In this document: piece by piece, positions 37,031-44,481 of the stretch
How positions within the stretch are numbered: the first letter of the stretch is position 1
Layout: each line of letters opens with the position of its first letter
Origin: Paenibacillus_E qinlingensis_A
GTDB taxonomy: Bacteria; Bacillota; Bacilli; Paenibacillales; NBRC-103111
Direction of reading: 5' to 3'
Assembly (NCBI RefSeq): GCF_031455095.1
Contig: NZ_JAVDSB010000001.1
Coordinates: 496,001-560,000 of the forward strand
Length of the DNA stretch: 64,000 bases
The notes under the pieces: generated by a model
Databases searched by the model: none
What the model saw: the letters and a program-made list of their open reading frames with translations, nothing else
Told to the model about the DNA's origin: nothing
Translations under genes and position numbers: made by a program

Positions 37031-37097
37031 AAGAAACTGAATGGCTATGAAGCTGCTAATTGGGTGAAAGTTCCGAGTTATAAGCAGTTTCTTTGTA
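37030..37097 (+). terminator. Hairpin after the EamA gene
   Basis: AAGAAACTG and CAGTTTCTTT pair across a loop of about 45 bases; the T tract is part of the stem, so strength is uncertain. Confidence 0.5.
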
Positions 37098-37175
37098 TTG
37101 GATCACGAAAATTGATTGGATTTACTCTCAACTTTAATTCAAAATAGAATTAAGTGTAGGGGGAGATTGAGCGTT

Positions 37176-37820
37176 ATGTCAAAGAATATACCGAGCAAGC
37201 TTATAGCGATATTTTGCGTATGTTTACGCATTAGCCCGCTCACATTCGGTGGCGGCTATGCGATGCTTCCAGCCATTCAACGAGAAGTGGTCTCTCAAAA
37301 ACAATGGATGACAGACGATGAGATGTCTGAACTTTTGGCTATTTCTGGCGCAGCTCCAGGTGGCGTTGGTGTGAATGTGTCGGCGTTGGTCGGATACCGA
37401 CTTGCAGGTGTCTCGGGCGCAGTTGCTGCGATTGTTGGAATTACGTTGCCAACCTTCTTCATCGTTCTGCTGCTTAGTTTGCTGTATGCTTGGCTTGCGC
37501 ATTACCCCAAAATGCAAGCCATCATGGATGGGATTCATGCGGCAATTATTGGCCTCATTGCGGCAGCTGCGTACAGAATGGCGAAATCAGCGATCTTAGA
37601 CAAGCTCACACTTCTGACAGCCATAGGAACGGTAATTGTCATGTTTTCGGTTCCCATCTCACCGCTTGTCTTGGTCATACTTGGTGTAGTGGTAGGTATG
37701 ATTGCTATGTATTTGAAATACAAATGGGGCATGAACAAGCCCGTTATGCATACCGCATCACCACCTCCAACGAGTAAGGACAACAAGACTGCCGATTTTT
37801 ATATGGCAGATGGCATATAG
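37176..37820 (+). CDS. Chromate transporter, short-chain CHR subunit 1
   Basis: A 214-residue member of the CHR family, one half of a split chromate transporter. It shows the family block FGGGYAMLPAIQREVV, the W-M-T motif (KQWMTDDEMSELLAISGAAPGGVGVN) and GYRLAGVSGAVAAIVGITLPTFF, with about six hydrophobic segments. The CHR family moves chromate or related oxyanions; short-chain pairs are thought to act as heterodimers. GGGGGAG lies 10 bases before the ATG at 37176; the frame extends upstream without a ribosome site. The second half follows 18 bp downstream. Confidence 0.9.
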   Translation: MSKNIPSKLIAIFCVCLRISPLTFGGGYAMLPAIQREVVSQKQWMTDDEMSELLAISGAAPGGVGVNVSALVGYRLAGVSGAVAAIVGITLPTFFIVLLLSLLYAWLAHYPKMQAIMDGIHAAIIGLIAAAAYRMAKSAILDKLTLLTAIGTVIVMFSVPISPLVLVILGVVVGMIAMYLKYKWGMNKPVMHTASPPPTSKDNKTADFYMADGI

Positions 37821-37838
37821 GGATGAGGTGCTTAGCAG

Positions 37839-38381
37839 ATGCTGCTGCATTTATTTCTCACATTTTTCCAAATTGGACTCCTCTCCTTTGGCGGTGGTTA
37901 TGCCATTCTGCCCGTCATCCAGCTCGAGGTCGAGCGGCATCAATGGATGACCGTAGATGAATTCTATCATGTGATCGCTTTAGCAGGATCCAGTCCAGGA
38001 CCGATAGCCACGAACACTGCCACATTAACTGGCTATGAGACAGCGGGAGTCCCAGGGGCGATAGTTGCCACCTTAGGGATGGTACTTCCTTCGCTAATTG
38101 TCATTATTCTTGTGGCTGCGTTCTTATTCCGCTGGCACTCGCATCCATGGTTTCAATCCTCCTTTTATGGATTAAAGCCTGTGGTGACTGGTTTTATCGT
38201 GTATGCGGCGCTGCATTTTGGCATGACCTCTTTCGGATCTGTACACACTGGCGTCTCTTGGCGCCAGGTTGCTACACTTTTCATTGCAGGAGGAGCTTTC
38301 CTCGCCATTGTCAAATACAAGCTGCATCCCCTTCTCGTAATCGTTTGTGCGGGCATGTTGGGCATTGTGTTCTTCTTGTAA
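37839..38381 (+). CDS. Chromate transporter, short-chain CHR subunit 2
   Basis: A 180-residue CHR protein, partner of the gene directly upstream. It repeats the same blocks, SFGGGYAILPVIQLEVE, QWMTVDEFYHVIALAGSSPGPIATN and GYETAGVPGAIVATLGMVLPS, which shows the pair arose by duplication of one CHR half. A GATGAGGTG site precedes the ATG. The unit ends at a strong terminator. Confidence 0.9.
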   Translation: MLLHLFLTFFQIGLLSFGGGYAILPVIQLEVERHQWMTVDEFYHVIALAGSSPGPIATNTATLTGYETAGVPGAIVATLGMVLPSLIVIILVAAFLFRWHSHPWFQSSFYGLKPVVTGFIVYAALHFGMTSFGSVHTGVSWRQVATLFIAGGAFLAIVKYKLHPLLVIVCAGMLGIVFFL

Positions 38382-38407
38382 GTAAGGAGTTAGGGAGTTT
38401 AGAAAGA

Positions 38408-38448
38408 CACGCCTTTCGACCGTTGAGGTTGGAATGGCGTTTTTTTTT
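38408..38448 (+). terminator. Intrinsic terminator after the chromate transporter pair
   Basis: ACGCC-TTC-ACC / GGT-GGAA-GGCGT stem with a GTTGA loop and a run of eight T. Confidence 0.9.
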
Positions 38449-38516
38449 GTCTCTTAATAAGAAATAGGTGATAAATATTTCTTTTATAGGCAATAAACAA
38501 CTTTATATTTCAGTTA

Positions 38517-38527
38517 AGTGTTATATA
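38517..38527 (+). promoter_or_regulatory. Candidate CcpN-binding site upstream of ccpN
   Basis: AGTGTTATATA agrees at 10 of 11 positions with the CcpN box TRTGHYATAYW as I recall it from B. subtilis. It lies in a very AT-rich leader 65 bp before the ccpN coding region and could allow autoregulation. This AT-rich context makes chance matches likely. Confidence 0.35.
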
Positions 38528-38591
38528 ATATACAATATATAATAAATAGAACATACTATATAACGGTATTACGTGGCATTAGGAGGGAAGC

Positions 38592-39227
38592 ATCATCGAA
38601 CTTACGGCTCGCCAGTTAGAAATTATTGATCTTGTCGGTAAATATGCGCCTATTGCGGGGGAACGCATCGCGGAGCTGTTGGGCATTAGCCGACCAACCA
38701 TTCGCTCGGATTTAGCCGTATTAGTCATGCTGCGGCATATCGATGCGAAGCCAAAGGTAGGTTATTTTCTCGGTACTGCAGCACTCGACGTACATGCGCC
38801 ACTCAAATTGATCGAATCCATGAAGGTGAAGGACGTGATGGGCATTCCCGTCATCCTTCGTGAGACGGTTACAGTTAGTGATGCAGTCGTTACCCTTTTT
38901 CTGGAAAATGTAGGGAGTCTGATGATTGTCAATCAAGAGGGAACCCTTGCTGGCGTTGTTTCACGTAAGGATTTACTTAAGGTTACACTTGGACATGCAA
39001 CGGCAACGTCGATGCCAGTCTCGCTAGTAATGACAAGGCAACCGAACATCATTACAGTGAAGCCGGAAGATAGTGTGGTGGAGGCCGCACGGAAGATGAT
39101 TCACCATGAAGTCGACAGCTTGCCCGTCGTTCATGCAATTGAAGGTCGGGAAGGCTTGGAAGTGGTTGGCCGAATTACGAAAACAACGATGACCAAATTG
39201 CTGCTGGATGTAGCGCGGGGTACGTAA
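38592..39227 (+). CDS. ccpN: CcpN-type repressor of gluconeogenesis (HTH plus two CBS domains), apparent ATC start
   Basis: A 211-residue orthologue of CcpN, which represses gapB and pckA under glycolytic conditions and responds to ATP and ADP. The N-terminal winged helix reads IELTARQLEIIDLVGKYAPIAGERIAELLGISRPTIRSDLAVL. Two CBS domains follow (MKVKDVMGIPVILRE... and VMTRQPNIITVKPEDSVVEAARKM). The start is odd. After the in-frame stop at 38580 the codons are GAG GGA AGC ATC ATC GAA CTT, with AGGAGG at 38581-38586. No ATG, GTG or TTG occurs until a TTG at 38679, which would delete most of the DNA-binding domain. ATC at 38592 or 38595 is therefore the likely start, five or eight bases from the ribosome site. 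The PPDK regulator gene follows after 16 bp, as in Bacillus. Confidence 0.88.
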   Translation: MIELTARQLEIIDLVGKYAPIAGERIAELLGISRPTIRSDLAVLVMLRHIDAKPKVGYFLGTAALDVHAPLKLIESMKVKDVMGIPVILRETVTVSDAVVTLFLENVGSLMIVNQEGTLAGVVSRKDLLKVTLGHATATSMPVSLVMTRQPNIITVKPEDSVVEAARKMIHHEVDSLPVVHAIEGREGLEVVGRITKTTMTKLLLDVARGT

Positions 39228-39243
39228 ATCAGGGGGAATTTAC

Positions 39244-40047
39244 ATGGGAGAGAAGCTGCATACCATTTTCGTATGTTCGGATTCGGTAGGAGAAACAGCG
39301 AATACGGTTGTACAAGCTACGATTCGACAGTTCAATGCAAGTCAGGTTAGCGTGAAGAGACATGGTTCAATCCGCACAGAAGATGAAGTGCGAGCGATCG
39401 TAGAAGAAGCCTCTAGATTAAAGGGATTTATTGCATACACGCTTGTGCTGCCAGAGCTTAGAGAGATGATGCGGCAGGAAGCCATTCGCTTGAATGTGAA
39501 TGCGATTGATATTATGGGTCCGATGATGCAAGCCTTTATCGATACGTTCAAGGATTCGCCGAAACGCAAGGTGGGGCTGTTGTATCAGCTGGATGAACAG
39601 TATTATCAACGGGTTGAAGCTGTAGAATTTACGGTTAATAGTGATGATGGCAAGGATCCAAGCACAATGAAACAAGCACATATCGTACTTCTGGGACCAT
39701 CACGAACGTCGAAGACACCACTTAGCATCTATTTGGCGCATAAAGGTTATAAGGTATCGAATTATCCCCTAGTACCCGAGGTAAAACCACCAAGTATTTT
39801 ATTTGACTTAGATCCCAAAAAATTAGTTGGGCTCACTATGAGTACAGATAAATTAATTGGCATTCGCACGGAACGGCTGAAAGCAGTGGGTCTTCCATTT
39901 GGTGCTAAATATGCAACGAAAGATCGCATAGAGGAAGAAATTGCTTTTGCCATGAAATTGTATCGTGAATTGGGTTGTTCCGTCATTGATGTGAGTGAGA
40001 AAGCAATTGAGGAAACAGCAGGTTTAATCTTGGCGGAAAGATCATAG
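39244..40047 (+). CDS. Pyruvate, phosphate dikinase regulatory protein (DUF299, YqfL type)
   Basis: A 267-residue bifunctional kinase/pyrophosphorylase that switches PPDK (or PEP synthase) off and on by ADP-dependent phosphorylation of a threonine. The family start MGEKLHTIFVCSDSVGETANTVVQA is clear, and the nucleotide-binding P-loop reads LLGPSRTSKTPLSIYLA. GGGGG precedes the ATG. It is the second gene of the ccpN operon. In B. subtilis the partner yqfL modulates CcpN activity, so the pair forms a carbon-flux switch (established there, inferred here). glpX follows after 46 bp. Confidence 0.93.
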   Translation: MGEKLHTIFVCSDSVGETANTVVQATIRQFNASQVSVKRHGSIRTEDEVRAIVEEASRLKGFIAYTLVLPELREMMRQEAIRLNVNAIDIMGPMMQAFIDTFKDSPKRKVGLLYQLDEQYYQRVEAVEFTVNSDDGKDPSTMKQAHIVLLGPSRTSKTPLSIYLAHKGYKVSNYPLVPEVKPPSILFDLDPKKLVGLTMSTDKLIGIRTERLKAVGLPFGAKYATKDRIEEEIAFAMKLYRELGCSVIDVSEKAIEETAGLILAERS

Positions 40048-40093
40048 CGCATCAAATAACGAATTAAACCAATTTCGGGAGGATGGGTTGCTC

Positions 40094-41059
40094 ATGCATA
40101 GAGACTTGTCGTTGGAAATCGTACGGGTAACGGAGGCCGCGGCCATTGCATCGGCAAGCTGGACGGGCAAAGGGAATAAGATCGATGCGGATGGAGCGGC
40201 AACGGCTGCGATGCGTGAATATTTCAGTGCCGTTCCTTTTCGCGGGACTGTTGTTATCGGTGAAGGGGAAATGGATGAGGCGCCCATGCTCTATATTGGA
40301 GAAGAGGTAGGCAGTGGCGCAGGGCCGGAATTTGATGTTGCCGTCGATCCGTTAGAGGGAACAGACATTGTGGCCAGTGGTCGGAATAATGCACTCTCCG
40401 TCGTCGCAATTGCTGAGAAAGGAAATCTACTCCATGCCCCGGATATGTATATGGCGAAGCTGGCGGTAGGGCCGCGTTTGGCTGGTAAGTTGAGTCTTGA
40501 TGATCCGCTGGAGGTAACCATTCAGAAGGCCGCAAGTTTGCTGCAAAAGCAGATCTCCGAGCTGACCGTCTCCATTCTGGATCGCAATCGGCATGCCGAA
40601 CACATCCTGACTTTACGTAAGCTTGGTGTCAAAATCTACTTGCTTAGCGACGGAGACGTGGCAGGTGCCATGGCGGTCGCTTTTCCCGAAACAGGCATAG
40701 ATTTGCATGTCGGCTCAGGTGGAGCGCCCGAAGGGGTGCTTGCGGCTGCAGCATTGCGCTGCATGGGAGGCGAGCTGCAAGGTCGGTTGCTGCCAGAGAA
40801 TGAGGAAGAGCTTCTGCGCTGCCTAGCCATGGGCATTTCTGATCCATCGAAAGTATTAGGCATGCGTGAGCTAGTGGGCGAGTCCGATATCATCTTCGCA
40901 GCAACAGGCGTCACATCGGGTGATTTCTTACATGGTGTGAAATATGGCTGGGGTGGCCGTGCGCAGACCCATTCCGTCGTTATGAGAGCTCAAACGCAGA
41001 CCGTACGTTTTATCCAATGCGTCCATCAATTGCACAACGAGCAGCGCGGGAGTGCCTAA
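40094..41059 (+). CDS. glpX: Fructose-1,6-bisphosphatase class II (GlpX)
   Basis: A 321-residue GlpX-type fructose-1,6-bisphosphatase, the irreversible step of gluconeogenesis. The N-terminus HRDLSLEIVRVTEAAAIASASW and the metal and phosphate motifs GTVVIGEGEMDEAPMLYIGE and DVAVDPLEGTD are intact. Start: the ATG at 40094 matches family length but lies 11 bases from GGGAGG; a TTG at 40088 (two codons earlier) has better spacing and is possible. It follows the ccpN and PPDK-regulator genes in the same direction without a terminator, making a compact gluconeogenic control cluster. Confidence 0.95.
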   Translation: MHRDLSLEIVRVTEAAAIASASWTGKGNKIDADGAATAAMREYFSAVPFRGTVVIGEGEMDEAPMLYIGEEVGSGAGPEFDVAVDPLEGTDIVASGRNNALSVVAIAEKGNLLHAPDMYMAKLAVGPRLAGKLSLDDPLEVTIQKAASLLQKQISELTVSILDRNRHAEHILTLRKLGVKIYLLSDGDVAGAMAVAFPETGIDLHVGSGGAPEGVLAAAALRCMGGELQGRLLPENEEELLRCLAMGISDPSKVLGMRELVGESDIIFAATGVTSGDFLHGVKYGWGGRAQTHSVVMRAQTQTVRFIQCVHQLHNEQRGSA

Positions 41060-41158
41060 GTCTTAGTAGCTTCAAAGCCTCTCTTCAAATGATATTCATG
41101 TGCCAAGTTCCCCTCCGCATATACTTATGCCAAAGAAGATGCGAAAAGAGGGATAACG

Positions 41159-41824
41159 ATGAGCTTGTCTTCAATTGATTTTCTTTCTGTCGTCCGCAGC
41201 TGTATTCCCGAGGAGGCCGAGATTGTCGTATTGCAGCAGGAGGGAAATCCCGCGGCGATACTTTATGCCGATGTAGATGGGGATGGATTTCAAGAAATTA
41301 CAGCTCTGTATAGATATTTAGATAGTCAATATTTGTTCTCCCTGAAAGAGTACTCGGGTAACTGGTTCCCGATTGCCTCGGCTTCTACAGGCAGGGAGCA
41401 GGCTGTAAAGGATTTTGCAGCAGCGCCGATCTCACGCAGAGAAGGCTGGGACGTCATTATTGGCTGGGAACATGCAGGTGAGCAGACTGCGGAATTAGAT
41501 ATTATTCAATGGACGCAGGCTGGATTCCAACGTGTCATTCCTCCTGGCACGACCTATTCACATGTGGAAATTGAAGATATGCCCACACGAAACGGCTCCG
41601 ATGGACTTTGTGAAATTGCCTTATGGACAAAGGAGAAAGGCCAGGCGTATCGCGTAGAAACGTATCGCTGGGATCCACATCGCTTAGTTCCGACTACGGA
41701 TGTGCATGCGTACTATTTTCAAAAGGTGGCTCGCTATTATGAGGAGTTAACAAAGGAGCATCCGGAAGAACAATTGTACAGGAGTTGCTTAGAGGATGCC
41801 CAGAAGCGGGCAGGTGGAAGCTAA
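41159..41824 (+). CDS. Conserved hypothetical protein with FG-GAP/VCBS-like repeat
   Basis: A 221-residue soluble protein without a signal peptide. The motif YADVDGDGFQEITALYRY (residues about 40-57) resembles the Ca-binding D-x-D-x-D-G-x-x-E loop of VCBS/FG-GAP repeats. The rest alternates beta strands with tryptophans (WDVIIGWEHAG, IIQWTQAGFQRV), suggesting part of a beta-propeller or beta-sandwich. A second loop-like EIEDMPTRNGSDGLCEIALW follows. Function unknown. GAGGGAT precedes the ATG. It is closed by a good terminator. Confidence 0.65.
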   Translation: MSLSSIDFLSVVRSCIPEEAEIVVLQQEGNPAAILYADVDGDGFQEITALYRYLDSQYLFSLKEYSGNWFPIASASTGREQAVKDFAAAPISRREGWDVIIGWEHAGEQTAELDIIQWTQAGFQRVIPPGTTYSHVEIEDMPTRNGSDGLCEIALWTKEKGQAYRVETYRWDPHRLVPTTDVHAYYFQKVARYYEELTKEHPEEQLYRSCLEDAQKRAGGS

Positions 41825-41837
41825 GTTGTTTATCCAG

Positions 41838-41868
41838 ATACCAGGGGAGATGCTCTCCTGGTATTTTT
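41838..41868 (+). terminator. Intrinsic terminator
   Basis: ATACCAGGGGAG-ATG-CTCTCCTGGTAT stem (one G-T pair) followed by TTTTT. Confidence 0.95.
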
Positions 41869-42003
41869 GTTGTGTCGTATTTTCTGAGTAGGCTTGTCCG
41901 AAATTCAGACTTAAATTAAGCGTTTTCCTGTGCTAACATTTAAGGCAGTTGTCAAGATATCATATCATTGAATGTAAGAACAAAACCTACTGGAGGTCTT
42001 CAC

Positions 42004-43089
42004 ATGTCACGTAAGTATCGAATCGGTATTATTGGTTGCGGTGGAATTGCAAATGGTAAGCATTTACCAAGTTTGAGCAAGCTAGCTAATGTTGAATTAG
42101 TCGCATTTTGTGACATTGTCCAAGAGCGTGCAGCAACAGCAGCAGCAAAATACGGGATTGAAGGCGCAACAGTTTGCGAAGATTATAAAGAAATACTGCA
42201 AGATGCAACGATCGACATTGTACATGTGTTAACACCGAATATTTCTCACGCAGAAATTTCGATTGCAGCACTCGAAGCTGGTAAGCACGTAATGTGTGAG
42301 AAGCCGATGGCAAAAACAGCTGAGGATGCGAAACGCATGCTTGAAACTGCGAAACGCACAGGCAAAAAACTAACCATTGGGTATAACAACCGTTTCCGCG
42401 CGGATAGCCAGCATTTGAAAAACGTTTGTGCTGATGGCGAGTTAGGACATATTTATTTTGCTAAAGCGCATGCGATTCGTCGTCGTGCTGTACCTACATG
42501 GGGTGTTTTCTTAGATGAAGAGAAACAAGGTGGAGGTCCGTTAATCGACATTGGTACGCATGCGTTAGACTTGACGCTTTGGATGATGGACAACTACAAA
42601 CCGAAGGTTGTGTTAGGAACTTCCTATCATGAGTTGTCTAAAAAAGAAAATGCAGCCAATGCATGGGGCCCTTGGGATCCAAGTAAGTTTACCGTGGAAG
42701 ATTCTGCTTTCGGGATGATCGTGATGGAGAATGGCGCGACCATTATCTTGGAGTCCAGCTGGGCGTTAAATACGCTTGAAGTGGATGAAGCGAAGTGTTC
42801 GTTGAGCGGTACCGAAGGTGGAGCAGACATGAAAGGCGGACTTCGCATCAATGGTGAGAAGCACAGTCGTCTATTCACAACTGAGGTTGATTTAAAAGCA
42901 GGCGGCGTTGCTTTCTATGACGGTGCCAGCGAAAGTGCAGCAGATGTAGAAATGCGTTCATGGATTAATGCCATTGAGCAAGATATCGATCCGGTTGTAA
43001 CACCAGAACAAGCATTTGTGGTATCACAAATTCTTGAAGCTATTTATGAATCTGCACGTACGGGTAAAGCTGTTTACCTAAATCAATAG
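42004..43089 (+). CDS. Gfo/Idh/MocA family sugar oxidoreductase
   Basis: A 361-residue NAD(P)-dependent oxidoreductase with Rossmann motif GIIGCGGIANGKHLPS, catalytic-region signature EKPMAKTAEDA and the C-terminal alpha/beta domain containing GGGPLIDIGTHALDLTLW. It belongs to the same family as the gene at 15456 but a different branch (WGVFLDEEKQGGG). The ATG at 42004 follows TGGAGG; the upstream in-frame ATG at 41968 has no ribosome site. It is a single gene with its own terminator. A site resembling a CcpA or AraC operator (TTAAGCGTTTTCC) lies near 41916-41928. Substrate unknown. Confidence 0.9.
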   Translation: MSRKYRIGIIGCGGIANGKHLPSLSKLANVELVAFCDIVQERAATAAAKYGIEGATVCEDYKEILQDATIDIVHVLTPNISHAEISIAALEAGKHVMCEKPMAKTAEDAKRMLETAKRTGKKLTIGYNNRFRADSQHLKNVCADGELGHIYFAKAHAIRRRAVPTWGVFLDEEKQGGGPLIDIGTHALDLTLWMMDNYKPKVVLGTSYHELSKKENAANAWGPWDPSKFTVEDSAFGMIVMENGATIILESSWALNTLEVDEAKCSLSGTEGGADMKGGLRINGEKHSRLFTTEVDLKAGGVAFYDGASESAADVEMRSWINAIEQDIDPVVTPEQAFVVSQILEAIYESARTGKAVYLNQ

Positions 43090-43102
43090 GAAATGAGACG
43101 GA

Positions 43103-43137
43103 AAGCCATTAGGATGATCGATCCTGATGGTTTTTTG
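43103..43137 (+). terminator. Intrinsic terminator after the Gfo/Idh gene
   Basis: AGCCATTAGGAT / ATCCTGATGGTT stem with a GATCG loop and a run of six T. Confidence 0.9.
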
Positions 43138-43241
43138 TCATAGCTGTCGGTTAACTTGGATTTGAAAAAAGGCGTAGAGATAGCGTATGCTTAACCTTAT
43201 AAAGGAATCATTCTGTCATAGAGGGAAAGGAAGCGAAAGCT

Positions 43242-44024
43242 ATGCAACTAGGCTTACATAATAAAGTCGCTTTAATAACTGGAGGAAGCAAAGGGATTGG
43301 GCTTGCAACAGCCATTGCCTTATCGCGCGAAGGTGCAAAAGTGGCCATACTTGCGCGTAATGCCGAGCAGCTTCAAGAAGCGGCTGTCCAAATTGCCAAC
43401 TTAACCGAGGGTGACGTGCTGACGATTCAGGCTGATGTGACATCGGAAGCGGATTGTCAGCGTGCGATTGAAGAGACTGTACAACGTTTCGGAGGTTTAC
43501 ATATCTTAGTGAACAACGCAGGTACTTCTTCGGCAGCGCCATTCCAGCAGGTAAGCTCGGACGTGTGGCGTCAAGATTTGGAGTTGAAGCTATTCGGAGC
43601 GATCCACTGCTCGCAATTTGCCATTCCACATATGCGCGAAGCAGGCGGTGGTTCCATCGTGAATATTACGACGTCCGCAGCAAAGACGCCACCAGCTTCT
43701 TCCATGCCAACTTCCGTTAGCCGAGCGGCTGGCTTAGCTTTAACCAATGCGATGAGCAAGGATCTGGGTTCCGCACAGATTCGGGTCAACACCGTATGTA
43801 TTGGCACGATACGAAGTGACCAAATCGAGAAGGTATGGAAGCGAGTTGCTCCAGATTTGACTTGGGAAGAATTCGCTAGCGATCCGCGGCACGATATTCC
43901 GCTAGGACGTATTGGCAACGCGGAGGAAGCGGCAAATGTCATCACCTTTTTAGCATCGGATGCTGCTTCGTATGTGACGGGAACCTCCGTGAATATTGAT
44001 GGTGGAAAAAGCGCAGCCTTATAG
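43242..44024 (+). CDS. Short-chain dehydrogenase/reductase lacking the YxxxK motif
   Basis: A 260-residue SDR with the cofactor motif TGGSKGIG and the structural NNAG. The catalytic serine region is VNITTSAAK (S145), but the usual Y-x-x-x-K is replaced: at the expected spacing the sequence reads T157-S-V-S-R161. The downstream RVNTVCIGTI and the C-terminal GTSVNIDGGKSAAL are normal. It therefore either uses other residues or is not a classical oxidoreductase; similar T/R variants exist in the family as far as I recall. GGAAAGG lies upstream of the ATG. Monocistronic, 152 bp after the Gfo/Idh gene and separated from it by a terminator. Confidence 0.88.
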   Translation: MQLGLHNKVALITGGSKGIGLATAIALSREGAKVAILARNAEQLQEAAVQIANLTEGDVLTIQADVTSEADCQRAIEETVQRFGGLHILVNNAGTSSAAPFQQVSSDVWRQDLELKLFGAIHCSQFAIPHMREAGGGSIVNITTSAAKTPPASSMPTSVSRAAGLALTNAMSKDLGSAQIRVNTVCIGTIRSDQIEKVWKRVAPDLTWEEFASDPRHDIPLGRIGNAEEAANVITFLASDAASYVTGTSVNIDGGKSAAL

Positions 44025-44039
44025 CAGATAACAGACAAC

Positions 44040-44085
44040 AAAGCCTATGTCTCTCCCGCAAGGGAAAGCCATAGGCTTTGTTCTT
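44040..44085 (+). terminator. Bidirectional terminator after the SDR gene
   Basis: AAAGCCTATG and CATAGGCTTT form a ten-base stem enclosing a second stem (TCTCCC-GCAA-GGGAAA type), followed by GTTCTTCTT. It could also terminate the small minus-strand ORF. Confidence 0.8.
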
Positions 44086-44117
44086 CTTCTATGTTTCTTA
44101 GGGCATGGAGTTGGATT

Positions 44118-44210
44118 TTAAGCTCTACGCTTCTTTCTCAGATACCAGACGATCTCAGAGATAGCGTCCCGGATTGAAGTGATTGGATGAAAAGCAAATG
44201 TCATTGTCAT
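44118..44210 (-). CDS. Possible 30-residue basic, amphipathic small protein
   Basis: A short reading frame too small for usual prediction. It is preceded by GGGAGG ten bases from an ATG, and its product would carry an amphipathic helix with a basic end (SIRDAISEIVWYLRKKRRA). A bidirectional hairpin lies just after its stop on this strand. I do not recognise the peptide. It could be a real small protein or a chance frame in an intergenic region; the good ribosome site and terminator are the only support. Confidence 0.35.
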   Translation of the reverse strand: MTMTFAFHPITSIRDAISEIVWYLRKKRRA

Positions 44211-44365
44211 AAGCAAGAAACCTCCCTAACCCTGAAAGAATGTCATGCATGAATAGTATTACGTAACAAATATAGGGATGGTTCTATTTTTTTTTAGTGG
44301 GCAAAGCCTATTTTTTTGCAAGCTAGCTTGTATCGAATTTGTTCCTCCGAATTGGATATTTTCTC

Positions 44366-44394
44366 TTGACAGGTTAAACGTTTCAATTTAAGCT
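44366..44394 (+). promoter_or_regulatory. Sigma-A-type promoter of the GH88 operon
   Basis: TTGACA at 44366-44371, 17 bp spacer, then TAAGCT at 44389-44394 (a weak -10). The spacer holds one operator-like palindrome and the second lies just downstream of the -10 box. Confidence 0.6.
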
Positions 44395-44418
44395 AAAAGT
44401 GAGTGTTAAACGTTTAAC
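44373..44418 (+). promoter_or_regulatory. Two LacI-type operators, 32 bp apart
   Basis: GTTAAACGTTTCAA (44373-44386, near palindrome) and GTTAAACGTTTAAC (44405-44418, perfect palindrome) share the CG-centred AAACGTTT core of LacI/GalR operators. Their centres are 32 bp apart, about three helical turns. The first overlaps the promoter spacer and the second covers about +5 to +18. A close relative lies before the gene at 54581. Confidence 0.7.
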
Positions 44419-44481
44419 TCGCTCGCGCTTTTGGAGCAATCATTGAGCAACTTATAACAAGTGATACGGAGTGATTCTAAC

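Larger units (their letters stand above)
44025..44481. other. Intergenic region with terminator, possible small ORF and operator
   Basis: Holds a bidirectional hairpin at 44040-44085, a 30-codon minus-strand ORF at 44118-44210, a T-run stretch near 44285-44327, and the operator-carrying promoter of the GH88 operon at 44366-44418. Confidence 0.7.

Noticed and set aside
38679..39227. TTG at 38679 as the ccpN start
   Set aside because: Would remove most of the DNA-binding domain and has no ribosome site; AGGAGG lies 90 bp upstream.
43571..44041. 156-codon minus-strand open frame
   Set aside because: Antisense to the SDR gene, whose motifs are clear; no ribosome site.
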